Positions 35,975-44,608 of a stretch of DNA of 64,000 nucleotides are shown one piece after another. The notes under the pieces are model-generated. The model was not told the DNA's origin. It made no database searches and saw only the letters and a list, made by a program, of their open reading frames with translations. The DNA lies in the NCBI GenBank assembly GCA_016714025.1, contig JADJOB010000002.1, positions 1 to 64,000 on the forward strand, given 5' to 3'. Within the stretch, counting starts at the first letter, position 1. Each line of letters begins with the position of its first letter. A program made the translations under genes and the position numbers. The stretch is from Saprospiraceae bacterium. GTDB taxonomy: Bacteria; Bacteroidota; Bacteroidia; Chitinophagales; Saprospiraceae.

Positions 35975-35987
35975 TAAAAAAATCTAC

Positions 35988-36117
35988 TGCCAACAAGGGT
36001 TTTGCAATAGTGAGCAACCAGTGCAAATAGAAACATTTGGGAAATTAATAAACGCAGATACTGGCAAACAGTTTACAGCTACAAAAGCCCACCAATGCTG
36101 TGCCCAAAACCATTGAA
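35988..36117 (+). repeat. attC-like site 31 (family E, worn)
   Basis: R'' TGCCAAC (35988-35994); the left arm GGGTTTTGCAATAG is kept while the right arm and R' (CATTGAA, 36111-36117) are badly changed. Confidence 0.6.
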
Positions 36118-36209
36118 GGCGAACTAAAAATAAATTGCACTTCTACTATAAATTACTAAATTTTTTTTAAAAAGTATTATACCAACCCTAGAATTAAGAC
36201 AGCACCTCA

Positions 36210-36675
36210 TTGAAATGATTCAGAAAACAGATAATGAAAATATTTTGCATTAAATAAATCGATTACTAGAAATTGAAGCAGAAAGCATTTATGAGCTAAA
36301 TAAACATCAAATTAATACTATTAATGACGCACGTTTGCAATTCAAAAATGGTCTAATTATTGAAAACGTTCAGGCCAAAAAGAAATTAAAGAATGGCCAG
36401 GAAAGTAATTTGGTTCTTAAGAACTCAAAATGCTTGAAGGCAAATTTAAATATTGGATTAAACGAAACAATTTAAAATACATAGTAGATAACTAAATATT
36501 CCTTTTGTTGAAGTAGTTGAATTTAATTCAAAGTTTCCAAGTATTGGAAAGTTAACGAATGATCAAAGAGTAAGAATTAAAGTAGTTGACAATTACTTAA
36601 TCAGCTATGAGAAAATAAAAGATTTGATATTTACTTTGACAATTTGGGATTCGAGGCAAAATCCAAATAAATTAT
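36210..36675 (+). pseudogene. Toxin-antitoxin relic (antitoxin plus RelE/ParE-type toxin)
   Basis: The first part still reads LIEMIQKTDNENILH, then INRLLEIEAESIYELNKHQINTINDARLQFKNG with stops between, as in a DUF-type antitoxin. The second part reads VEFNSKFPSIGKLTNDQR, VDNYLISYEKIKDLIFTL and TIWDSRQNPNKL, the C-terminus of a RelE/ParE toxin. Several stops and shifts break both. The attC behind it is preserved. Confidence 0.68.
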
Positions 36676-36702
36676 AGAATATACTCTAAGAATTAGTCTC
36701 AC

Positions 36703-36838
36703 TGCTAACAAGGAATAAACTCTACACCACCAGGCATCTGAAATCATTCACTTTTAATTTTTCCCGGTAATGAAATATTTAGTGCTATTTTTGGCTGCTA
36801 GTGGGTTGGCAGAGAAGCGTCTACGCCATACCTTTATA
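36703..36838 (+). repeat. attC-like site 32 (family A, worn)
   Basis: R'' TGCTAAC (36703-36709), R' eroded to CTTTATA (36832-36838), arms AAACTCTACACCACC and GGCAGAGAAGCGTCTACGCC. TATTTTTG at 36786-36793. Confidence 0.75.
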
Positions 36839-36904
36839 AACTATTTTAAGACGACACTCCGTCCAGGCAACCCCAAGACGAATTAACCAATAAATTAAAA
36901 AATT

Positions 36905-37015
36905 ATGTTAGGAGTATTTTTATCAAAAAGCAAAAACAGTAAGACGCTTGGGTTCATTTTGGGGCATTGCGTTTTATTAATTTCAATAGGACTAATTCTT
37001 TCTCTAACCAATTGA
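36905..37015 (+). CDS. Small membrane peptide (36 residues)
   Basis: An ORF from ATG 36905 to TGA 37013-37015 encodes a basic N-terminus (SKSKNSKTLG) and one hydrophobic helix (FILGHCVLLISIGLILSLT). It ends six bases before the likely start of the alpha/beta hydrolase, so it may be translationally coupled to it, or it may be chance. No homologue is recognised. Confidence 0.35.
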   Translation: MLGVFLSKSKNSKTLGFILGHCVLLISIGLILSLTN

Positions 37016-37020
37016 ACATA

Positions 37021-37761
37021 ATGAAAAAGAAAAAATGGTGGAAAATCTTTAAGATAATTTGGTTTAGCCTTGTATTTATTTTCTTTATTTGGAATTGGAC
37101 TACATTCCAATCTCACAATCTTCCCAAAGATACATTTTTAAACTCAGACATTGTTTCTGTAATTGAAACTGATGAACAAATCACTTTTAAATCTGACACT
37201 TCCAAAAACCAAATTGAGATTATTTTCTTTCAAGGTGGCTTAACTGACCCAAAAGCCTATGCACCACTTTGCAGAAAATTTGCAGATAATGGTCTTACCT
37301 GTCACTTAATAAAAATGAATTGGAGACTTCCACAATATGACTATCTTAAAGCATCTAAATTATTTGACCTGACAAAAGGAAACTTTGTTATTGGTGGACA
37401 CTCACAAGGCGGGAAAATGGCTGCTCAATTGGTTTATGAAAATTCAAATGTATTTAAAGGATTATTCTTAATGGGTACTTCTCACCCACGAGATATTGAT
37501 TTATCCGCCCAAAACATTCATTGTATAAAACTATATGCAGAAAATGATGGACTAGCAAATGTTGATGAAGTTGTGGCTAATAAAAACAAGTTGCCCAAGG
37601 ACACGAAATTAGTTTTGATAAAAGGAGGCAATCATTCTCAATTTGGGTATTTAGGCAAGCTACTTATGGACAGTTCGGCCGACATTACATTAGAAGAACA
37701 GCAGCAACAAACATTTGACAACTTGATGAGCTTTATGAACGAAATAATAAATGGCTTATGA
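37021..37761 (+). CDS. Membrane-anchored alpha/beta hydrolase
   Basis: A 246-residue protein beginning with a basic stretch and one membrane helix (IFKIIWFSLVFIFFIW). The nucleophile elbow is GGHSQGG at about residues 121-127; the Asp is likely in YAENDGLAN and the His in GGNHSQFG near the C-terminus, as in the alpha/beta hydrolase_5 group. ATG 37021 is preferred; the ATG at 36967 would add 18 residues out of character. Substrate unknown. Confidence 0.85.
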   Translation: MKKKKWWKIFKIIWFSLVFIFFIWNWTTFQSHNLPKDTFLNSDIVSVIETDEQITFKSDTSKNQIEIIFFQGGLTDPKAYAPLCRKFADNGLTCHLIKMNWRLPQYDYLKASKLFDLTKGNFVIGGHSQGGKMAAQLVYENSNVFKGLFLMGTSHPRDIDLSAQNIHCIKLYAENDGLANVDEVVANKNKLPKDTKLVLIKGGNHSQFGYLGKLLMDSSADITLEEQQQQTFDNLMSFMNEIINGL

Positions 37762-37850
37762 CACTGGTTTGACAAAAGTGGCGGTTCAGTGCTCTGCATC
37801 AACATTTGTGGTAGAAATCGTCACCTTCGGTCGTTGTGCATCATGCAAAG
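37756..37850 (+). repeat. attC-like relic 33
   Basis: A shortened and decayed site: R''-like TTATGAC, arms GTGGCGGTTCAGTGC and CGTCACCTTCGG. No clear R'. Confidence 0.45.
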
Positions 37851-37882
37851 AGAGTCCTTACTAACAATAACAGATATTAATT

Positions 37883-38953
37883 ATGACTTTAAACAAATTA
37901 TTACTTCTTTGCTTTTTGACAATTTTCATTTGCTGCAACGGACAGGAAAAAGCTAGCAAAGTTAAAGAACATAATACCTCCAAACCAAGTCCCAAAGTGA
38001 TCAGAAACTTTAAGGCAATTGGTATGACTCCTGATTTTGACACGACATTGGTCAGTCAGTATATCCGAAGTATTTTCCAGGATTCGAAAGGAAATTTATG
38101 GTTTGGCACCTTTGAAGGTATAGTTAGGTATGATGTAAAAACACTGACCTATTTTTCCTATCCTGAGGGTTTAATTTCTCAAAGTGTATTTGCAATTAAT
38201 GAAGATAAAAATGGCAATCTTTGGATTGGGACTGACCAAGGAGTTTATAAATATGATGGAAAAGTTTTTAGAAATTATAATCAAAAAGATGGATTGAACC
38301 ATATTGATATAAGTAGAAAAGGAATCCTTGTTGACAAATCTGGTTCTATTTGGGTCGGAACACATGGCGGCGTTTATCAATATGACCCTTCTGCCGATAG
38401 CAAAGGCAATAAAAGTTTTTCATTATTTCAACAACTACCGTCTATCAATAATGCTGGCATCATGGAAGACAAAACTGGCAACATTTGGTTTGCGTCCTCT
38501 AACAATGGTGTTTTTCGATATGATGGCAAAACGATAATCAATATCGCTGAAAAGGAAGAATTAGGGGAAAACTATGCAGGAGGCATAGCACAAGATAATG
38601 CTGGAAATATGTGGTTTACTATGAAAAAAGGCATTTGTAAATATGATGGGAAAACTTTTACAGAATACACTGCAAAAGATGGATTAGGTGGAACAGAAAT
38701 ATGGGGTATAATTATCGAAAAGTCGGGTATAATTTGGGTTACTGCAAGAGGCAGTACTACTAGATTTGACCCTTCGATTCCCTTAGCTAATCCAAATGCG
38801 TTTAAAGTGTTTACATCTGCAGATGGTTTTACTTGTTGTGTTCAAAGTATGTTTCAAGACCAATCGGGTCAAATGTGGTGGGGTACTGGACAAGGACTCT
38901 ACCGGTTTGATGGTAAACGCTTTTATCAAGTAAAACAAAATGGACCTTGGTAG
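37883..38953 (+). CDS. Two-component-propeller lipoprotein 3
   Basis: Lipobox FICCNGQ. Blades: DSKGNLWFGTFEGIVRYDVK, DKNGNLWIGTDQGVYKYDG, DKSGSIWVGTHGGVYQYD, DKTGNIWFASSNNGVFRYDG, DNAGNMWFTMKKGICKYDG, EKSGIIWVTARGSTTRFD and DQSGQMWWGTGQGLYRFDG: seven, enough to close a propeller. It ends VKQNGPW, as propeller 1 ends TQNGPW. A 5' fragment of a sister gene is at 62098. No kinase or other output domain is attached. Confidence 0.88.
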   Translation: MTLNKLLLLCFLTIFICCNGQEKASKVKEHNTSKPSPKVIRNFKAIGMTPDFDTTLVSQYIRSIFQDSKGNLWFGTFEGIVRYDVKTLTYFSYPEGLISQSVFAINEDKNGNLWIGTDQGVYKYDGKVFRNYNQKDGLNHIDISRKGILVDKSGSIWVGTHGGVYQYDPSADSKGNKSFSLFQQLPSINNAGIMEDKTGNIWFASSNNGVFRYDGKTIINIAEKEELGENYAGGIAQDNAGNMWFTMKKGICKYDGKTFTEYTAKDGLGGTEIWGIIIEKSGIIWVTARGSTTRFDPSIPLANPNAFKVFTSADGFTCCVQSMFQDQSGQMWWGTGQGLYRFDGKRFYQVKQNGPW

Positions 38954-39011
38954 GATTAATAAAAATAGATAACTCAATTGATTTGAAATAAAGTATACAA
39001 AAAAGTACAAA

Positions 39012-39147
39012 CACTCAACATCGTATTGGTAATAATGGGGCAGCTAGTTGCAAACTGAACATTTGTATTTCTATTAAGTATATGTGGAAATTTTAGGCTG
39101 ACATTTTTCAAATACCTCATCATCGCCAATTGGTAACCGTGTTAGCG
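39012..39147 (+). repeat. attC-like site 34 (decayed)
   Basis: R''-like ACTCAAC near 39013-39019 and an intact R' GTTAGCG (39141-39147). Inner arms are poorly paired. Confidence 0.55.
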
Positions 39148-39185
39148 GTCAAGCTAAAACAACGAAAACAAATAAATTGACATAA

Positions 39186-39641
39186 ATGACAATAAGAGAA
39201 GCTAAAATAAACGACATAAAGCAAATTCAAATCATTAGAAATTCTGTAAAAGAAAACACATTGTCAAATCCAAATATAGTTACGGACAAAGATTATGAAG
39301 AATTTATTACTTTAAGAGGTAAAGGTTGGGTCTGTGAAATTGACAATAAAATTGTTGGTTTTGCTATAGCCGACCTCAAAGAGAATAATATTTGGGCTTT
39401 ATTTATAGACCCGTTATTTGAAAAAATAGGTATTGGCCAAAAATTACACAACATTATGCTGGACTGGTATTTCGCACAGACTAATACAACAGTATGGTTA
39501 GGAACTGCATTTAATACAAGAGCTGAACAATTTTACAGAAAGGCGGGATGGAAAGAGGTTGGCAATCATGGGACAAAAGAAATCAAATTTGAAATGACAT
39601 GTAACGACTGGACAAAAGTCAGAATTGCTAACATCAAATAA
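39186..39641 (+). CDS. GNAT-family N-acetyltransferase, paralogue of 19028-19474
   Basis: A 151-residue GNAT very similar to the one at 19028: ADLKENNIWALF, LFEKIGIGQKLHNIMLDWYF and TAFNTRAEQFYRKAGWKEVG are common to both. The acetyl-CoA loop reads EKIGIGQ. The reading frame continues nine bases through the R'' box (TGCTAAC), whereas the paralogue stops in it. Its attC is a long family G site, not the family D site of the paralogue. Confidence 0.92.
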   Translation: MTIREAKINDIKQIQIIRNSVKENTLSNPNIVTDKDYEEFITLRGKGWVCEIDNKIVGFAIADLKENNIWALFIDPLFEKIGIGQKLHNIMLDWYFAQTNTTVWLGTAFNTRAEQFYRKAGWKEVGNHGTKEIKFEMTCNDWTKVRIANIK

Positions 39642-39806
39642 AATTAAAAGGATGAACTCGGCATGCCTCGGCGCGACATTAAGGATCACTGAAGTGCGCT
39701 TTATTTTGTACCTTGCTAATAAACATTTATCTTTAAATAAACTTTTGTGGGTATAGGCATAGGAAGCTTCGAAAGGACGCCAAGGTCTATTTATAAAACG
39801 TTTGCA
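39626..39806 (+). repeat. attC-like site 35 (long family G)
   Basis: R'' TGCTAAC (39626-39632), R' GTTTGCA (39800-39806). Inner sequence (AAACATTT, TTTTGTGGGTATAG, GGAAGCTTCGAAAG) matches site 8 at 11842-12021, behind an unrelated regulator gene. Confidence 0.8.
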
Positions 39807-39825
39807 GTAAATAATGGAATAACAA

Positions 39826-40257
39826 ATGAAAAATATTCGAACCGAAATTTTAATTAACAGAGACATTACTAATGTATGGGATGTTTTGATGAATTTTGAA
39901 AGCTACCCTAAATGGAATCCATTTATCAGATCAATAAGTGGAGAACCAAAATTAGGCAACAGGTTGATTGTAATTATAAACCCTCCAGGCGGAAAAGGAA
40001 TGACTTTTAAACCCAAAATTTTGACTCTTGAACCGAATAAGGAATTTAGATGGAAAGGTAAACTTGGTATCAATGGCATTTTTGACGGAGAACATTATTT
40101 CATTTTGGAATACCTGGATAAAAACAAAACTAAATTCATACACGGTGAAAAATTCAGTGGGATTTTAGTTTATTTTGCAGGAAAAATGCTGGATAAAACC
40201 GAAAAAGGATTTCAGATTATGAATGAATCGATAAAAAATGAATGTGAAATAAAATAA
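39826..40257 (+). CDS. SRPBCC-family (polyketide cyclase/START-like) protein
   Basis: A 143-residue helix-grip protein: VWDVLMNFESYPKWNPFIRSI at the N-terminus, NRLIVIINPPGGKGMTFKP, EFRWKGKLG, HYFILEYLD and a long C-terminal helix (FAGKMLDKTEKGFQIMNESI). These bind hydrophobic ligands in a deep pocket. Alone in cassette 39801-40338; the end TACTGCTTAC complements its start GTTTGCAGTA with two mismatches. Confidence 0.85.
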   Translation: MKNIRTEILINRDITNVWDVLMNFESYPKWNPFIRSISGEPKLGNRLIVIINPPGGKGMTFKPKILTLEPNKEFRWKGKLGINGIFDGEHYFILEYLDKNKTKFIHGEKFSGILVYFAGKMLDKTEKGFQIMNESIKNECEIK

Positions 40258-40261
40258 CTAC

Positions 40262-40344
40262 TGCTTACAAAGTGCAAGCTCCATGATTGCCGTCAGTGCT
40301 TACATCAAATTGTCTGAAATAGATGAAAAATCCCGAAGTTAGAA
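40262..40344 (+). repeat. attC-like site 36 (short, decayed)
   Basis: R'' TGCTTAC (40262-40268) and R' GTTAGAA (40338-40344) enclose only about 70 bp without a convincing stem. Confidence 0.5.
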
Positions 40345-40376
40345 TCAATAAATATTAAACTAATAATTAAATAAAA

Positions 40377-40919
40377 ATGAAATCTATAACATTAAAATCA
40401 ACTGGTGAAACAATCACCTTTGTAAAGACAGGTAAAGACACAGAAGGTGCTTTTACAGAAATTATCTGCACCATACCAGCTGGACAAGAGGGTCCACCGC
40501 CACATATTCATCCTTTGCAGGATGAAATATTTGAAGTTATTGAAGGTAAACTTGAACTTATGGCTAAAGGCAAGAAAATTGTTCTTGAAGTAGGACAAAG
40601 TTTTAATGTTACATCAAAGATGGCACACAGTTTTTCAAATCCGTTTGACAGAGAGGCAAAGTTTAGAGCGACATACAAACCTGCACTTGACATTGACTAT
40701 ATGTTAGTACAAGGGTTTGATTCATTAAACAGTCAATCTAATCCCAACAAACCGAGTTTGCAGATGATAGTTGATTTTGACTTTATACTTAAACAAATTC
40801 ACGGACAATATAAGTTTGCTGGTGCACCCGGCATTATATTTACGATTTTTGCAGCAATCGGAAGATTATTTACCAAACCAAAAGTGAAGTCGCTTAAAGA
40901 CCACATTGCTTCGTTCTAA
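40377..40919 (+). CDS. Cupin-domain protein
   Basis: A 180-residue protein with one cupin barrel: motif 1 GPPPHIHPLQDEIFEVIEG (HxH and Glu metal ligands) and motif 2 SKMAHSFSNP (His). The C-terminal 80 residues are partly hydrophobic (PGIIFTIFAAIGRLF) and may pack on a membrane. Such cupins include quercetinase-like and sensor proteins. Alone in its cassette (40339-41121). Confidence 0.87.
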   Translation: MKSITLKSTGETITFVKTGKDTEGAFTEIICTIPAGQEGPPPHIHPLQDEIFEVIEGKLELMAKGKKIVLEVGQSFNVTSKMAHSFSNPFDREAKFRATYKPALDIDYMLVQGFDSLNSQSNPNKPSLQMIVDFDFILKQIHGQYKFAGAPGIIFTIFAAIGRLFTKPKVKSLKDHIASF

Positions 40920-40994
40920 AATAGTGAATGTATTATTCATACAACTTTATGAAGAACAGAATAATTCAGAATGCATTGACAGATTAGCATGAAC

Positions 40995-41127
40995 GCATAA
41001 TAGCAGGCTTATGAAATTGGCGGTTCAGTTACTAAATGATCATTTTTGTTTCGTGTTAAGTGCAGTGCTAGAAGATAGTTTTTTAGCTATTAAATCGCCG
41101 ACTTTTTAAACCAACAAAATGTTATCA
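40995..41127 (+). repeat. attC-like site 37 (family C, worn)
   Basis: R'' GCATAAT (one change), R' GTTATCA (41121-41127), arms CTTATGAAATTGGCGG and AAATCGCCGACTTTTTAA. Confidence 0.72.
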
Positions 41128-41183
41128 GCGAGCTCAATTAAACTGTAAGTATTTTGTATCTTCAATTTAAATAAAAAGTATTT

Positions 41184-41636
41184 ATAAAACGAGATAAAGT
41201 AATCGAATCAACCAAAGAAATCCCACAAGAATTTGAATTAGAAACACTTATCGAAAGACATATTTTTATTGAAAAAGTTGAAAAAGGTTTAAAACAAACA
41301 GATGATGGAAAAACTATTTCTCATGAGCAAGTAGAAGAAATAGCCAACAAATGGCAAAAATTGTTTGGACTGAATCAGCCCTACAAGTTCTAAAAATCAA
41401 TTATAATTATATTGTACAAGATTCATCTTCCTACACAAATAGATATACTGAAAACTTTAGTCTAGATTAAAGCAATTTGAAACTTTTCAAGATCAGGTAA
41501 AATTTTCCCAGAATTTGGAATAGAAAACATCAGAGAACTAATTGAAGGAAATTTTAGAATAGTATATCGAGTAAATACAGAAGTTATTAATATTCTAAGA
41601 GCTCAATATTCTGCCATGCTTTTAAGCGACATCTAA
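41184..41636 (+). pseudogene. Toxin-antitoxin relic, second copy of the 25.2 kb pair
   Basis: The antitoxin part begins ATAAAACGAGATAAAG with the start codon changed to ATA and reads KRDKVIESTKEIPQEFELETLI to EQVEEIANKWQ without its stop. The toxin part (from 41351) reads AKIVWTESALQVLKI but is broken by stops and shifts after 41460; the remains IRELIEGNFRIVYRVNTE are visible. Both copies share the cassette start ATCAGCGAGC. The attC behind it is different in detail. Confidence 0.75.
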
Positions 41637-41644
41637 AATAATAG

Positions 41645-41783
41645 CTGTTTACATGGCATAGACTCTACACTGCCTTAAATCAATAATCATTCACCTTTAT
41701 TTTTTTACAGTAATAACAATAAAATTTTCTAATTTTGGTTATCAATTTTTTGACGGTACAGCGCTTTTGCCCAACCGTTATAG
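41645..41783 (+). repeat. attC-like site 38 (family A, worn)
   Basis: R''-like TGTTTAC (41646-41652), R' GTTATAG (41777-41783), arms GGCATAGACTCTACACTGCC and GACGGTACAGCGCTTTTGCC. TAATTTTG at 41729-41736. Confidence 0.78.
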
Positions 41784-41795
41784 CGAATTTTATAG

Positions 41796-42377
41796 ATGGC
41801 AAAAAAACCTTTATTAGACTACTTCGAAAATCATCTTCCGCTAAATGAAGAAGAAAAATCTATTGTCGAAAATGTTTTTAAAGAGCGTAGCATAAAACGG
41901 AGGCAGTTTATCCTTCAGGATGGCGATATATGCAAACACAATACATTCATCGTAGAAGGTTGCTTCCGGATGTATTTGGTTGACAACAAAGGTAAAGAAC
42001 ACAATTTGCTGTTTGCTGTTGAGAATTGGTGGATTGGAGACATTGGCAGCTTCTATTCAAATAAACCAAGCAGGCTTTATATTGAAGCTTTGGAGAACTC
42101 CGTTATTCTTCAAGTTAAAAAAGAAGACCAGCTGAAATTGTTTGTTGACTACCCGAAATTTAACCGAATTTTCAGGGTTCTTGCCGAAAATGCTGTAGTA
42201 AGCCTTCAGAACAGAATACTTCAAAACATCAGTTCTACAGCTGAGGAGCGCTATCTGGAATTCCTCCAGCGTTATCCTCATTTCTTTAATCGAATTTCAA
42301 ATGTCCAAATCGCATCTTATCTAGGTGTAACTCCTGAATTCCTGAGCACTATCCGTAAGAGAATCGCTAAATCTTAA
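41796..42377 (+). CDS. Crp/Fnr-family transcriptional regulator
   Basis: A 193-residue regulator with an N-terminal cyclic-nucleotide-binding-like beta barrel (RQFILQDGDICKHNTFIVEGCFRMYLV, WWIGDIGSFY) and a C-terminal winged helix (NVQIASYLGVTPEFLSTIRKR). The cAMP-binding residues are not conserved, as is usual for Bacteroidota members of this group. Its start lies 13 bp after R' in a multi-gene cassette (41778-43991). The NmrA-like gene follows 95 bp later on the same strand and is the likely target. Confidence 0.92.
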   Translation: MAKKPLLDYFENHLPLNEEEKSIVENVFKERSIKRRQFILQDGDICKHNTFIVEGCFRMYLVDNKGKEHNLLFAVENWWIGDIGSFYSNKPSRLYIEALENSVILQVKKEDQLKLFVDYPKFNRIFRVLAENAVVSLQNRILQNISSTAEERYLEFLQRYPHFFNRISNVQIASYLGVTPEFLSTIRKRIAKS

Positions 42378-42471
42378 TCTACATTAAGGTTTTTTCTTAA
42401 TCTTCCTTATAGGCGCATGCAGTTAAATCCCTTCATCTTTGTACCATTGTTAATTATTAAAATAAAACTAA

Positions 42472-43353
42472 ATGGAAAAGAAAATAATTGCTGTTGTTGG
42501 AGCAACCGGTTTGCAGGGAAAAGGAGTAGTAAATGCCTTAGTCAAAGAAGGTTCTTTTAAAGTGAGGGCTATTACGCGAAACCCAGATAAATATAAAGGT
42601 AATGCAGATGAAATGGTGCAGGGAGATTTAACTAGCCTTGAATCATTAACGAAAGCCTTTAAAGATGCGTACGGTGTATTTGTGGTAACCAATTTTTGGG
42701 AAGGAGCAGATGAGATGGCACAAGGAAAGCTAGCCGTAGAAGCCGCAAAAAATGCTGCTGTAAAACATTTTGTATGGTCTACTTTACCAAACGTAGAAGA
42801 GATAAGTAACGTTAAATATGATGTTCCTCATTTTACGGGGAAAGCAAAAGTTGATGAGTTAGTTAAAAATGCTGGTTTCGCCAATTACACATTTGTTCAG
42901 CCACCTTTTTATTTTCAAAATTTAACGGGGCAATTAGCGGCACAGCAACAACCAGACGGTTCTATGGGCTGGACATTGCCCATTGATCCTGCCAAGAAAG
43001 TAATTCATATGGCAGATATCAATGATCTGGGTAAGGTCGTGGCGGGAGCGTTTTTAAATCCAAGAAAAGTTGGTAAAGGAAGCTATTTGTCACTGGCTAC
43101 TGAAATAAATAGTTTCAATGATGTTTTAGAAGTATTCAAAGCAAACGGTAGGCAATACACTTTTAACCAAGTCCCAGCAGAGGTATTTTCAAGCTTTTTT
43201 GAAGGCGCAGGGGAGATTGCGCAAATGCTCGCCTACTTTGAAGCTCACACCTACATGGGGCCCAATTCGGACCCGCAAATTGAAATGGCTAAAGAAATTT
43301 CAACAGAACCTTTTACATCTTTGAATGAATGGATTAAACAAAATATAAATTAA
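42472..43353 (+). CDS. NmrA-family NAD(P)-binding protein
   Basis: A 293-residue atypical SDR/NmrA: Rossmann motif VVGATGLQGKGVVNAL (GxxGxxG), then ITRNPDKYKGNADEMVQGD, WSTLPNVE and DINDLGKVVAGAFLNP. The catalytic YxxxK of classical SDRs is absent, typical for NmrA/HSCARG-type redox-sensing or isoflavone-reductase-like proteins. Middle gene of the Crp-NmrA-SnoaL cassette; only one base separates its stop from the lipoprotein ATG. Confidence 0.9.
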   Translation: MEKKIIAVVGATGLQGKGVVNALVKEGSFKVRAITRNPDKYKGNADEMVQGDLTSLESLTKAFKDAYGVFVVTNFWEGADEMAQGKLAVEAAKNAAVKHFVWSTLPNVEEISNVKYDVPHFTGKAKVDELVKNAGFANYTFVQPPFYFQNLTGQLAAQQQPDGSMGWTLPIDPAKKVIHMADINDLGKVVAGAFLNPRKVGKGSYLSLATEINSFNDVLEVFKANGRQYTFNQVPAEVFSSFFEGAGEIAQMLAYFEAHTYMGPNSDPQIEMAKEISTEPFTSLNEWIKQNIN

Positions 43354-43354
43354 T

Positions 43355-43856
43355 ATGAAAAAAATAATAATAGTTTTATTTGCCATTACTCTAATGGCTT
43401 CCTGCAACACAAAAGGCAATCAAGCATCAAATAATAATTCAAAAGTTAAAACAGAAATTATGGAAAAACAAGAAAAACAAAAAAATAGAAACGCTCCTTA
43501 GTACTTATGAAAAATCATTAAACACGTCTGATGCCAAATTAGCTCAATCTCTTTACACAAAGGATGGAATTTTCATGCCAACAGAAGCACCATCCGGCAT
43601 TGGGTCGGAAGGCATTTTAAAATCATACGAGTATGTCTTTTCCCAGATACAACTCAACATTAAGTTCTTCATTGAAGAAATTCAGGTAGACGAAAACATG
43701 GCATTTGCAGTAACAAGCTCAAAGGGAACTACTCTGATTCGTGCTACAGAAGTCACTATACCTGAAGCGAATAGAGAACTATTTGTTTTTGAAAAAGTAA
43801 ATGACGAATGGAAAATTGCCAGATACATGTTTAACAAAACTGAACCAAAAAAATAA
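43355..43856 (+). CDS. SnoaL-like lipoprotein, frameshifted
   Basis: Starts with a lipoprotein signal (VLFAITLMASCNTKG). After 48 codons a missing or extra A in the CAAAAAAATAG tract near 43484 moves the frame; the continuation is an NTF2/SnoaL-like domain (IETLLSTYEKSLNTSDAKLA, LYTKDGIFMPTEAPSGIG, RELFVFEKVNDEWKIARYMFN), as in the DUF4440 group. Last gene of the Crp-regulated cassette. A periplasmic or outer-membrane-attached location is likely. Confidence 0.78.
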
Positions 43857-43864
43857 ATAACTTG

Positions 43865-43997
43865 ATATAATTCGGGTTTTGCGTCAACTAGGGTCAACTG
43901 CACACATGGAGCTATTTGCATTTATATCTAGTTTAATGTAGATTGACAGCTTTGTGCTCCTATGCCCACCCGGACGTAAAACCCGAAAACGTTATGT
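43865..43997 (+). repeat. attC-like site 39 (family E)
   Basis: R''-like ATATAAT (43865-43871), R' GTTATGT (43991-43997), arms TTCGGGTTTTGCGTCAA and CCGGACGTAAAACCCGAA. The stem is longer than in other sites. Confidence 0.75.
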
Positions 43998-44608
43998 GCA
44001 AAATTTAAAATCAGGACCTTAGATGAGAATGGTGCACATAGTTCTATTAATAATTATAGTATTTATTTTTGCAGGACTTTTTGAGTGGTCTTCTCTGTCT
44101 AATTTATCTTTCATTTAAAAGTCGATTAAAGAAATCAAGTAAACACAAATACAAATTAAACTTTCAAAATAAAAAGATATTTGCTATTTAGCATTGTTTA
44201 TTTGGTACACCGATTAATTGTTTCAAGGATAACAGGAATTCAAGCAAATTCAAAAATAAATTTATATCGAATAAAAACTACCCACTAAATCCAAAATGGC
44301 TAAATTTGATTATGAATATATAGGGTATGACTATCGTATATTCTATCTCTCTACCTTTGAAATTAACACTATGCCAGATTTAATAAAAGGTATTGCAGCA
44401 ACCTAGCCTTGCAACTCGAAAGTAAATCTTAATTCAATCCTTTTTTAAAAATATTTATAATGATTATCTACGAATAAGTTACTTGGTGAAAATTAAATTA
44501 AATGGCAATCTTTTTAACTCAAAAGATGAGCATATATACCTTTTTATTGAAAATGACACATTGACAAATCTTTTAAATTACTATGAGTTTGTAGACTAAA
44601 AATGCAAC
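43998..44608 (+). pseudogene. Decayed cassette without an intact gene
   Basis: Only fragments can be read: a 31-residue hydrophobic ORF from 44022 (VHIVLLIIIVFIFAGLF) and a segment near 44296 (AKFDYEYIGYDYRIFYLS) followed by stops. The cassette ends still match (GTTATGTG and CACATAAC-like GCAACACATAAC). It was probably a single small gene; the family cannot be told. Confidence 0.5.
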
